Below are positions 12,701 through 24,700 of a stretch of 64,000 bases of DNA, piece by piece. Made by a program: the position numbers and the translations under genes. The notes beneath the pieces are model-generated. The model was given only the letters and a program-made list of their open reading frames with translations. It made no database searches and was not told where the DNA came from. Positions within the stretch are counted from its first letter, which is position 1; each line of letters begins with the position of its first letter. Origin of the DNA: Blastomussa wellsi (Eukaryota; Cnidaria; Anthozoa; Scleractinia; Plerogyridae); assembly GCA_947652115.1 (NCBI GenBank), contig OX393561.1:4799531-4863530 (forward strand), given 5' to 3'.

Positions 12701-15700
12701 GTATCATCGGTCTGAGTACTTTGAGCACTGTACTCTACTTCCATCGTCGCGACGAGCTTTGAGGACAGATGATTTTGGTCGTACATAGGATGTGGCGTTG
12801 TTTGGCATTCCTTGCTGTTACAGGCAACAGACTGAAGAACTACAAATTCATTTTTAGGATCTACAACATCAAGTTCCGCCATTGGGTGGTCCACCAATGT
12901 TTGGCATTCTTTGCTGTGGTATAATGGTCCACTCGCTTCCTCTGCGTTAGTGTAATCCATTGGAATATCTTCAGTGGTAGCAGACCATATAGAGGTCTGA
13001 CAGAGCTTTGACGACGCGAAAAGGAGATCAAAGTCAAGCAATGTTTGGCACTGTTTGTTTTCTAAGGAAGGAAACCGGGGTGCTTCAATTCCTTTTGCAA
13101 TAAACACCTCCTCGCCCTCTCGAGAAGGTAATATGTCACACTGAGCTGATGACGTTACCAGCATATTGGCACATGATGTTTGGCATTCTTTGTCTGCGAG
13201 GCAAACGACATCAGGCGCACTAACTTCTTCTCCAGCACTTTTACAGCTGATGAATGAAAGTATGTCGTTTTCAAATGTCTGGCATTCCATATCCTCAAGG
13301 GATGCGTTACAAGACGCTTCAGTTCCATCTAACTTGGAGCTGGCGTGATTAACAGAGAAATGTGAAAGTTCTTCAATACAATGAACTGTCTGGCATTGCT
13401 TGGATGACGTCAAAATTAAACCATAATCAGGCAACGTTTGACAGCCTTCGTCGATGTATCTGCATTTTTCTTCCCGTCGCTCTTGATCTTCAACTACAGT
13501 GTATTCTCTTCCCAGTCCGCCACCCTGGGAGTTATCATCGAAACATTCAACCTGTACACCACAACTAGAGTAAAAGTTGGGCGGTAGTTCTGTTTGACAT
13601 TGAACGCTTTGTTTCTGCAGTGTGTTTGGTACAAAATCAACTCCAAAGGACTCATTTGTTTGACTTTCCTTGCTTAAAGTGGAGTACAAAAATGAGGTCT
13701 GGCTTTCCTTTGTTTTGTACTCGCGTGGGCCGCATTCCCTCAACAGCTCTACCAGGCACTGTTGGTCACAGACCTCCTCAACTGAGGCATCGACAAGGCA
13801 TACGTTTGGTCTGACGGTGACAAACCTTTCTGCGCCGTCGACGTCCTGTAAGCTAGAAGCTTGGTCAAGTTTGTGCAATGTAGCTGAGGACGTCACTGGT
13901 TCTTGATTACACTCGCCTTCCGTTTCCTGGAAATTTTGTTGCAAATAGTTCTGGAGACAACTACAGTGGGTGGATTGATTGCACGACATCAAACTGTGCA
14001 ACTGTGCATTGCAATTACTTGTCATGGTCTCCAGTCCAAAGGGAAAACCGTCTTCATTGTCTAATTTCGAGGAGGGACGATTACTAAGATCGGAGAACGG
14101 TTCCTCCTGACATACTCTTGTTTCAGCCATGTGTGTCCCACTGAAATGTAATAAATCGGGTCCTATCATTTCTAATGATTCATCACCTGGTCCACCCATC
14201 TCGATAGTGTCCATTTTACTGTCCACATCGTCAACGCCAGCTGGAAGCCATACACTGTTTTCGGCATTGATTTCCAAATTTTCGCTATTGTCTGAGTTGA
14301 TCAGTCTCACTTCACGGATTCGATTTCCTGTGTTCCGCTCGTTTTGAGAAGGGCATCTAGGTTCTTGGTAGCGGCATACCATTTCTTCCACCTCATTCTC
14401 TTGGCTCTTTCTGTCATCCAAGATTAGAACTTTATCAGTTGAAGATATTTCTCTTTCTCCGAAAAAGGAGTTCCCTTCTCCGGAAACCTCATTGCCAATA
14501 AAGTTAGATATCGTAGAAAAGACAACAGGGTTGTCACTGTAATTTGAACACACTACTTCTGCTGCACGCCAAGCACAATCTTCAGCCTGTTTCTCACTAT
14601 CGTCAGTGGTTACAAAAGAAACATCCTCGGTCACACAGCGCTTTTCTCTGCTGATTTCGGTTCCTTCAGTAGCCATTATTAGGCTGTTGCTTTTCTCATC
14701 CTGCTGTTGGGGACTCAAACACTCTGCTGAAGCAGAAGATGATGTGTGTACTCTTTCAGACAAGAGAAGTGGAGTATGTTCACATGGTAGAATATATCTT
14801 GTTATATCTTCGCAAGGGTCTCCACTAGGCAAAACAACAAAGATTTCCGAAACTTTCTCTGGCCGTTCAGTTTGTTCAATTGGTTCTTCGCGGTTAAAGC
14901 TTTCTTCGTGTGCATCAAAGAATTCGGTGTTGTTAACTAAACCGTTGCACTCCCCTGCTAAATTATTAATGTCCTGCAACTCTGCAGTAGAACCATCAAG
15001 AGTTTCCTCAGCCACATCTGCTACTTCGAAATTTAGAGGATCCATTTCAATGCCCGTTTGATCATTTTCCTTTAACGCCACACTTTCAATCAACGTGGTT
15101 GAATGGCATTTATCCTGATTTTCCGACAGCACATTTGTCGGCGTTGAGTCATCCTCACCAGACCTTTCATTTAAGCTGTCTTCTTTTATATCTATTCGCT
15201 GGACTCGCTCAACCTTTGATGTTGATGATGGAGCTTTTACTTCTTCTATCTCAGGATGGCAGGTGCTTTTCATAAACAGGGATGTAAACGAGGAAAACGG
15301 ATGACTGTTCTCACTGACGTAAGGGCTTTCTCTGATAACTTGCTCGTTAAAATTGGAGTAGAAAGGTCCAGAAATTCCAGACGTGTCCAAAACGCGAGAT
15401 TCACCTTTTGCAGCTGCATGTGTTGCAGGTGGCGCGTCGTCATTATCCACATTTAATTCTGGACCAGAGGAGAGACCATTCGTTCCATCGTTAATTAGTA
15501 CATAGGCTTCAGTTGTAATTAATATTGGCGACAGGTTAGGTCTAAATTCTTCTGCACTTTTGGACATTTCCGTTGAATCCTTGGTACTCAAATGGTCACT
15601 TTCCAACGCTCTTTCTGAACTGGCGTCTTCTTTGAATGCTTTAGCTTTATTCCACTGGTTTTCAGTGAACATATACTTCTTAAAGTCTTCATCTTCCTCG

Positions 15701-18700
15701 GATGGCTGCCTTGCATCCGGAAAACTTCCATGAACTTCCATAGTCATTGCCAAACTTTCCTCAGGTTTTTCAAAAGACTTTGGACTTGAAAGTGATTTTT
15801 CACTACTTCTAGACGCAGAAAATTGACTGTTTAATTGTGAACAAAGCTTTCCACCTCTTGTTGATGTTCCCGAAAGACCTTTAGTTTTCTTGAAAAACTT
15901 TGTTTCTTGCTTTTCGTCCTCAGGATTTTTTCTTTTGGCTTCGTGGGTACATTTCCTTTGCTGCAAACCGTGAAGTAACGAGGCGTCCTCTCTGTTCACA
16001 CTTTCTTCTTCGCTCACTCTTTTTTGGTTATCAGAAGTCTCCTCCATCGATTGGCAGTCGATCTCAAATGGTCTAATAGATTTAAGGTTGATATCTTTCA
16101 CTTCACGTTCTTGGCAAATATCAGTATCGTCCACCCCTTCGCCTGTAGGTACGCCTGTAGCTACGGAAAGTCCATTTTCATCTTTCTTGGAAACAGAATC
16201 TAAAACCAAGTGATCAGCATTAGTAGAAATTCTACGATCATTTTCGCTGACGTCGCCATTCATATCATAATCGATAGGATTCCATTCATCATTGTCCTTA
16301 GATCCATCTTCATCATTATTGGAACTACGGTCAAAGGGCGAATAAAGCATTTTCCCGAAAGCAAAATTTTCCTTCAATACATTTTTGTTTTGGATTTTTA
16401 AGACAGAAGTAGTATTATCCTGCTTTGGAACTATTTCTTTGTAATCATTGTACAACTTGTCTTCCGTAGAGTTTTCTGTCAAGATAATATCTTCCGAATT
16501 AGAATTAAGGCCTTCAGCCACCTCCATTGCAATTCCTTGCTCGCGTTCTGTGTAACTTCCCCATTCAGTGGCAAACATTTCATCTCTCCGCCTGTCTGAA
16601 CATACTCGATCTTCTTCATTCGGACTCATTTTCCATTTTGCGTCCCTTCCACCGTTTTCCAAGAAAGAGGCCTGGATTGATTCATGGATAGTTTGCTTGA
16701 CAGGAGTCAGTAATTCGGTCTTAACGTCGCCCGCAGTATACTCTTCCAAGGTGTTTTCTCGTACGCCATCCGTCATCCGTTCTCCATCTGTAATCCAGTT
16801 TGATTCGGGATCTTCCGCGGTTTGGGAATTTTGTCGCTCCTCAGCGGCTAAATTGTTTACAGAATCGACAGGCAAAGAGAGGGCACATACCTCTGCATCT
16901 CCATCTGGTTTTGAGAGGCCTTCGAATCGCTTATCCCTCAAATCATGCTCTCTGTGTAGACGTTTCGGATCTGTTTCTTCAGACAAATTCCTCGTTTCTT
17001 GAATATTCTCCATTTCGGGCTCCATCAGATGTGGCTCTTCTTTCAGTTGTTTTCGGCGCCTTATTTCTTGGGGAGACCTGCTGATTGCGTTTAAGCGTAC
17101 TTCTCTCGCATGTTCTCTAACCTCCGAATGGCCCGGCTTTAAAAGAATAGATCTTTCCTTAACTTCGCCACCTCTTGCACTTCTTGTCTTCGACTCATTT
17201 CCGATTTCAGGTGAATGAGCGTCTTCTGCTGCTGTGGTTGCCTTTTCTTCAGTCATCATCTGATGTTGCCTTGCAGGATAAGACGACGGCATTGGTTCAT
17301 CAGCCCACAGACTTGGACTACACTGAGTGATTTCTTCGGAAAATAGCGATGGTCTGTTGCTGGAAATTTCATTCAATTTAATTTCTTTAGATGATCGGTA
17401 GAAAGGTCTGTTTCCAGCTTCATTCAATGTCGCCACCGTATTATCGCTGGGATCGTCATATTTAATGACCCTTTTATCATCGCGGGCTCGGTTGCCTGAG
17501 GGTTTGCTTTGCAGGTCATTTCCAGGAAACTTTGGTAAACGACAATTGGAAGCGTCGGTATCTTCGAGGTCATAACTAGAAGCCCCACTCACTGAATGTA
17601 ACAGTTCGTCGCCGTTATCACTTTGCCCCAGTGCTAAAGTAGAATTTCCTGGTGTTCCAAATACTCCAAACACGAACCCCCGGCCAGTTTTCTCGCTTCT
17701 TTCATGTCGGAACTGCGATCCATTCAAGACATTGCTTTCGGCTGTGTCAACTTCGCTCTCTCTTTCGTAAGGTAGAGCTTCTTTAGATTTGCGTAGATAC
17801 TCTATATCGCTTCCTTTGGGACTTGGCACAGAATCAGTCTTCGAATCTTTACCGCGATACACTCTTATCGCAGGCCCGCCAGAAATTCCGGATACCACAC
17901 AAGCCGTCACTCCGTGATCTCTCTCTTCTCCTTCAGCTTCTGGTCTCCTTGAAGATTCATTGCTTCTGTGCCTTTTCTGTCTCTCTTTCCGACCGACTTT
18001 CGAAGCGATTTTTCTTTTCTTTCTCTCGTCTTCATGTTTTCCGACAAGTGCGAAACACACGAAACTGCTGTCAGCGCTGCTTGTGGAGGAATAGCCATCC
18101 TCTATTATATCCGGACCATAGGATAACTCCGAATCTACAGAATACGAGGCTCCGAACCTGTCATCTATTTTGCGTGACGTGTCCTGTGGGCTCCTGGAGA
18201 TGACCTCTTGACCACCAAGCCAGGAGACTGGACTAATATTTTCCTTCCTCTGAGAATGCTCTCCGGCAGGAAAACTCTCTAAATCTTCCACACAGTTCCC
18301 TGTTTGATTCTTGTAATTTCTTTGCATATGAGGTTCGCTCGAAAAGGACCCCGATACTGGCTGATGTAAGTCTTGCCTTTTGTTCGACAAACCAGGTCGC
18401 TTTTGTAAACAGCAATTGATTCCATTTTCGTCGTAGAAACTTTCATCGCATCCATCAATAGAAAATACCGAATTTTCCCGAAAACAATCATCCGGAATTC
18501 TATCTTGACTGTAACGTTGCTCCGAGCTACGTGCGTTTTGTGGATTTTCCCGCCAAGTGGGATTTGTTGCCGATGTCGCAATCTCTATATCGTCAGTCAA
18601 AAATGACGTTTCACTTCCACTGCTAAGAACATTTGCGTACTCCAGAAAAAATTCAGAAACTTCTCTCTGACCTTGCGTATGCGGCAAATTGTCTTCGACA

Positions 18701-21700
18701 TAGGCATCAACGGTAACGAATTCTGGAAATTTCTCAGAACACGAACTGGAAGCCAAAGATGCGACTGTTTCGTCTTTGTCGTCGGTCGCACTGGAAGTAG
18801 GTGATGTTGGATAGACATTTACAACATTAACAAATCGGCGAAACTGAGGGTCGAGCCGACCGACGTATGTTGGCGAGCGAGACATTGTCCGTTTATGGAT
18901 CAACCACACTAAAACAAAGTCCTCAAAGCTTATAACTAGACTGTTAACTCATTCGTCTTTTCTGCTGCGTGCGACTGTACTGTCCATAAAGGCTTGTAAT
19001 CCAAGCGCTCGAGTTCGAGGTATTCAATTCGAGATATTCAATTCCACGCCAATCAATCAAGTTTGATGATCTTGTGTGTTAAAAGGCACGAACAGCATTC
19101 GCAGTACAAACAACTTCGAGAAATTTAACTGACAGAAGTGTTCATTATTCCAGCCGTGTACACACATACTTAAAATTCTAGAATAAATATTCTATGCTTG
19201 TTGGCTAAACGGAATTTATCGAAATTTCTCGCAAAAAAACATTAACTTTGGTGGTTTTTTTTCGCATGAAAATAGCTACATATTCTTCCGCAAGTTTATA
19301 TGAGCAGTTAGTCAGCTTAATACCGCTATATTGAGTAAAAATACATCTATTTCCCTTGTTTTTTTCACCGCAGACATCAGCAGGACCTCTCCGGGACGCC
19401 GATCCGACAAAAGCTATTATAATAAAATGACGTGTGTCAGAAAAGACATTTTTCTCTAAACAATGCAAGGAATATATGCAACAGCTCAAGTTCACTTAAA
19501 CAACTTATTTCGACTCCACGCAAAAGTAAACAAATATAAACGAGTATTAGGTCCTTTGCCTTCTTTCTTTTTATAACCTTTAGTAATAAAATTATCGAGT
19601 AAAAAGACGTCTGTTTTGTGTAATTTACCGACTCTTTACGTATGAGTGCTCAAGTGAACGGATCATCTTACAAATACGTCCAATTTTTGTTTATATATTT
19701 GCGTTCATTTGAGCACTGCCGGTTGCCTAAGCAATGTAGGTCGTTGGCCTTTTAACAGATTATTTTTGCAAGAACAAATTCTGTAAATAAATATTTCAAA
19801 AGATTGACGATTTGTGTTCCCAGCGTGTGGACCTCCAAACAGCATGCCACGCATGACGCACTTGCATAGCACACTTCGATGAGGTGACATCTGTAAATTT
19901 ATATACCCACAATTTGTTAAGGGCCAATAATTATACCGGCGCCAGTTCACTGTAATCTCAGACCCAGCGTTGGAAAGTTTGTTCTAATTGATCATCTAGG
20001 CACATTTATCATTTTATAGATTCATTACTAAATTAGAAAGTGATGAGGGAGTCTGTAGAAAAGCAAAACAAAAATTGACGTTATAGATCCCTTTTAAGCT
20101 GGGGTCAACTACAACTTAGGTATAACTGTTATCTTAAACTTCATAACTTAAAGCTGTACGGCAGTACTTTAACACAACTGTTGTATAGGGAATAATGTAT
20201 AAAAACTGGAATTCAATTATAAAAAAAATTCAATAAAGGAAAATCTAATTTACATGACAAATTTGCATTTTTAATATCATGATCGTGTTTCGTGTTTACA
20301 TAGCGTGGAACAAATAAACACGAGTTAAGTCGTGTGAACCAAAGCGGCAAGGCCTGAAATCTGGTCACGCGACAAGGCCGAATTTTCAGTGGGCGGCGGA
20401 GGGGGAGGGGTGGAGGGGGGTGGCGGTGTATCACCGCATGTGTAAAGATCGAAACTGAATAATCACGTAATACAGGTTTTACCTGTTCCTAGTCGTCTAA
20501 TTGGTTAATAATAATTCTTTTGTCCTTTTTGTCCTTTTCAAACCAGTTAAAAATAAAATTTTAACACAACTTATTATTGGCGCACAGAAACAAAATGTGT
20601 TATGTTTTCAGTAATTTCGGTTTCTAATTTTACTTTTTCGTTTACGACTTTGTTTGATTTTTTTTATTATTTGTTATTATCATATTTATCGTAAAAAAAG
20701 CGTGGTCCCTGCTCGATATCCATTTTTGTTCAGCAAAGAGGAAACCAAGCAGTAATTTGAAAGTGCCAATCGACGCAGTCATATTGAAACAAAATAATCC
20801 TTCTAGGAGCGCTTCAAGAACGTCTCATTTTCCAGATTCTCTTACTATGAAGCGAGCAGTCGCAAATGCTCCATGTCTGTTGCTTAGCAACGTACGTCTT
20901 TGGCTAAGATTGTGGGAACGCCCCACGTAAACGACTGAACTGGGGTAAAATTCACAGTGGATATAACCTAACCTGGGACTGCCAAGTGATAAGGCATAAG
21001 CATGGAATAAATTCATTTGCATCGGCATCAAAACAAGTAACCTGACGCCTGCAAATTACAATGCTCCAGATGTAAAAAGTCATTTTTAGTACTAGATTGA
21101 ATCGTGGCAAGAAATCCATTTCTCGCCGTAAGCCTTTCAATTAAATAGCACAGCGAAAGAGCACTGCACAAACACTGGTAAACCTCAAAACAATCGAACA
21201 GCAGAAGAGCCCAAAACAACATCTGTCCCCGTGACCGACAAGGAACTGGACATTATTCATCAACAAAGCAGAGCCAGGAAGGCGTAAAGGAGGACATCGC
21301 TTGTTTGGAAATGGGAAAAGGAATGCTTGATAATTAACAATGTACAAAATCCTAGATTCTGTGCAAACACCAATCTATTTGCCCACCATGAATTAGACAT
21401 GTTTGCAGCATCTAGCCAGAGTGCGCGTTCTACCTACCTAGCCCTCTCTTTCTTTTCCATGGCGGTTTGAGCCTGAAGTTGGTTGACGTAACTCTTCGTA
21501 TCTTCCAATGAGCTCACAGAATTACTCAGCAGCTCTTCCAGATGAATTGTTTTCTACGTTAGACGAGAATTTCGTCAAATAAAAAAAAACATGGTAGATA
21601 AGAAAATCCGCCTGCTCATAAACCAAGGGCGGGTTTCTTTTAGTACCTAATAGTACGTAATGGGGAAGTCATAAATAGAGCTAAGAATATAACTTTATAA

Positions 21701-24700
21701 GCTTAAAGTTGAGATTGCAGAGGTAATCATGGCAAATCATAAAAGAAAAGGTAAGGAAAAGATGTTTGTGGTCGTTTTTTATTAGTGTCTAAATTTTAAT
21801 TCGGTTTTTAACTTTTTTCCAAACCTGAAAGAGTTTTTCGTTTTCATTCTTAATATCTTGTTCCATATTGTGTTTCTTTTGGATTTCTTCTTCCAGCTAA
21901 AGAAAAACAAATTAAGAATGTTTAAAGCAGAATGGCTACAACAATATTCCAGGTTATGAGCATGAGAGGCTATTAGCCTTATGACTTATGAAGAAAATAA
22001 AGATTAATTAAGTGAGATTGAAGTCTGTTCCGACCTAGGGAACTAGCGGAGCCACATCTCTCTTTCTGTTTCTGTAACATTCCTCAACTAGGAATATTGC
22101 TACTTCTCCCCCGCCCCCCTCAGAATCAACGATACTTCAGTTGATATTGCGTGTTTCTCTCATGTTGGTTTCTCGTGCTGGCTCAGCAATGCGCCGGTAC
22201 CCTTTGCACTCCTTCACTCCTATATCCAGCCAGGATCTTTGTCTACAATCCAACGCAGAAATCGTTTGTCCATGGCGCCTTTCAGAACTTGAGAACTATT
22301 CAACATTTCTTACCCACTACAATGCGCCCCGTAAAGGGTATGATCACAAGGAACCAGAAAGCGTCAGGCAACATACATTTTGTACAGCATCACGACTCAC
22401 CGATTTTTGTCTTTGTAAAAGAAGCTGCATCTCTAGCTCCTTGCTTTCCAATTCTTGGACAAGCTCATCTTTCAAAGCCTTTTCCCGCTTTATTTGCTGA
22501 AAAAAAAAAAAGCGGGCACAGTAATTCTACCAAGATCTATCATTGCAGTAATTCTTGTCAGAAATCAAATCTGTAACTGAAAATCAGAATCAAGTCCTAC
22601 TCGTGGATATTTTCTACTTTTATTTTAGACTATATTCATCACAAGTGGCCTTTCGATTCCGTGGAAATATTTCACTGGAATTACCCGTTTCGAAACAAGT
22701 CTTTATATCGAATTAAGTTTGATTTTCAGTTTTATTTTCAAGACAAAAGACGTGAGAGTATAACTCATTTCCTTATGAAAGGTTGTGCAAAGATTCGCCT
22801 TGAAGCAGAGGAAAGCAAAATCTCGAAAATGGCCTATTGCACTCGATTGGGTTGAAACGTAAATGCTACCACATGAAAGGGCATCCAAGCCTTATTCAGA
22901 TTAAGCTATGATATTTTGAACTCTCCATGTCGAGGAACAGTGGAATTCTTTTGGAATAGAGGAATTCTTTGGGGAGATCGGTAGAAAGTTTTGGAATTCT
23001 GCCACTATTCACCTCCGGCCTCGATTTCAAAGAATAATTGTTAAATATATGGAGTCCGGACAAAGTGTCCGGCGGTCCGGCAATCCATACATTTCTTAGT
23101 AAATTTTCAAGTTTTTGAATGGCTATATCTCCTTCAAGATTGGCCTGATTAACACCAAAGTTACGGATTTTGTAATTCTCGGTGTACATTTTCTGACTAT
23201 GTGGGTGTTGGTTGAATAATCCCATAATATACGGATTTCGTTACCAGTCCCCCCAGTATGAAATCGGGCAATGACAACAGAAAAACCTGTCTGCCAAGAA
23301 ACAGAAAGAAAACCAATTTGGGTGTACAGCGGTAACTGCGGCTTCTACAATGCGTAAGCGCGTAGAAGATACATATGCTTGAGAAATAATCAGAAATCCG
23401 AAGCTATAGGATCTGTAAAATGACAATTTTACGGCCGATACTCAGAACCATACAAACAGTGCACCGGGAATTCTAAACTGGACATTTCGTTCAGCAGTCT
23501 GTAACAGTTCTGTACTCCGAAGGAATATTGTAAAAAGCGATGTATAGGAATGAACAGGTTTAAAGAAGGTGAATCGATTTCTGTCATGAGTGCAAAAGTT
23601 CCAAACGTGATTTACTGGGATGCTGTGACATCGCCAGAGACAACGGACAATCGTCTGTTACTGAGACATTTTTCAAGTAAGTGGCTTGTCCATTGTCTTC
23701 AATGTTCAATGTTGAATTCGCAACAGCAGCAGCTGTAGCGCCATGAAAATCAGGGATAATTACTCCACCATATAACCTCTGTTTCTTGGTGGCACAAGTA
23801 CTTAGCTTACCACAGGCAGCCCAAGCTCACGTTGTGATCAGTATCCTGTCATGGCAAAAATATAAGAGTTTGTATGGGAATAATTTACAACACCTTTTAA
23901 CAAACTGAAATACTGCCAAATCTTAAATAAAATTGCCTTACCTCACTTTCACTGTGTTTTTATTCTTGTCTGAACGCTTATTTTGCCGATACCCAGAAAG
24001 CGATAACTCGCCTAAATGGCCAAGAATCGGCAAAATAAGCGTTCAGACAAGAATAAAAACACAGTGAAAGTAAGGTAAGGCAATTTTATTTAAGATTTGG
24101 CAGTATTTCAGTTGGTTAAAAGGTGTTGTAAATTATTCCCATACAAACTCTTATATTTTTGCCATGACATGATACTGATCACAACGTGAGCTTGGGCTGC
24201 CTGTGAGCTTACCTACATGGTATAAGCTTTTATAAGAAATACGTCTAAATTAAATTGGCTAGGTCACTTATTTTCAGCCTTTGTTCCAAAAGGCTAAGCA
24301 AGGTGCTCTTCTTGTGAGGCTACTCAATGGCACACTCCATGGAGGGGCATAAACTTTAAAATGGAAACTGGAGGATCTGGACAAAATTTGGGTTGGGAAA
24401 TTAGCAACTACCCGAATACTACGAAAATATTTGGAAAATCCTGCAGTGTCATGGTAATTAAGCCTGCATACCTGGTTGCTTTGTTGCCATGGAGCAGTTT
24501 TCAATTGAGTGTCAAAAGTAATCTGTGTTCTTTTAGTTTTGCACTGCTTTGCGATTAGTCGAAAAGGCTTGCACCACTTTCTCGACCAATCAGAAATAAA
24601 GCCAAACCAACTGTCACTGGTACTTGCTTGTGCATGTTTTCCTGCAGTTCGTCTCTGTACTTGCATTTGCTTTGAGTTTTGATTGGCTCACTGGATTCCC

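Noticed and set aside
12319..13710. QT array as an SQ/TQ cluster for ATM/ATR-type kinases
   Set aside because: Eleven of the 17 motifs have Cys before Gln, which cannot be phosphorylated; the conserved feature is QT, not S/T-Q.
13166..18203. Plus-strand open frames opposite the giant exon
   Set aside because: They are complementary-strand shadows of a long biased coding exon and show no splice-site or domain support.
18885..18909. Start of the giant frame at the GTG codon at 18909
   Set aside because: GTG is not a usual eukaryotic start and overlaps an acceptor-like TTTTAG; the ATG at 18885 has A at -3 and is preferred.
12206..21438. Giant exon as an internal cassette between exons 6 and 7
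   Set aside because: Splicing exon 6 (phase 2) to the acceptor near 18908 meets a TAA within six codons; no better acceptor in the right phase was seen.
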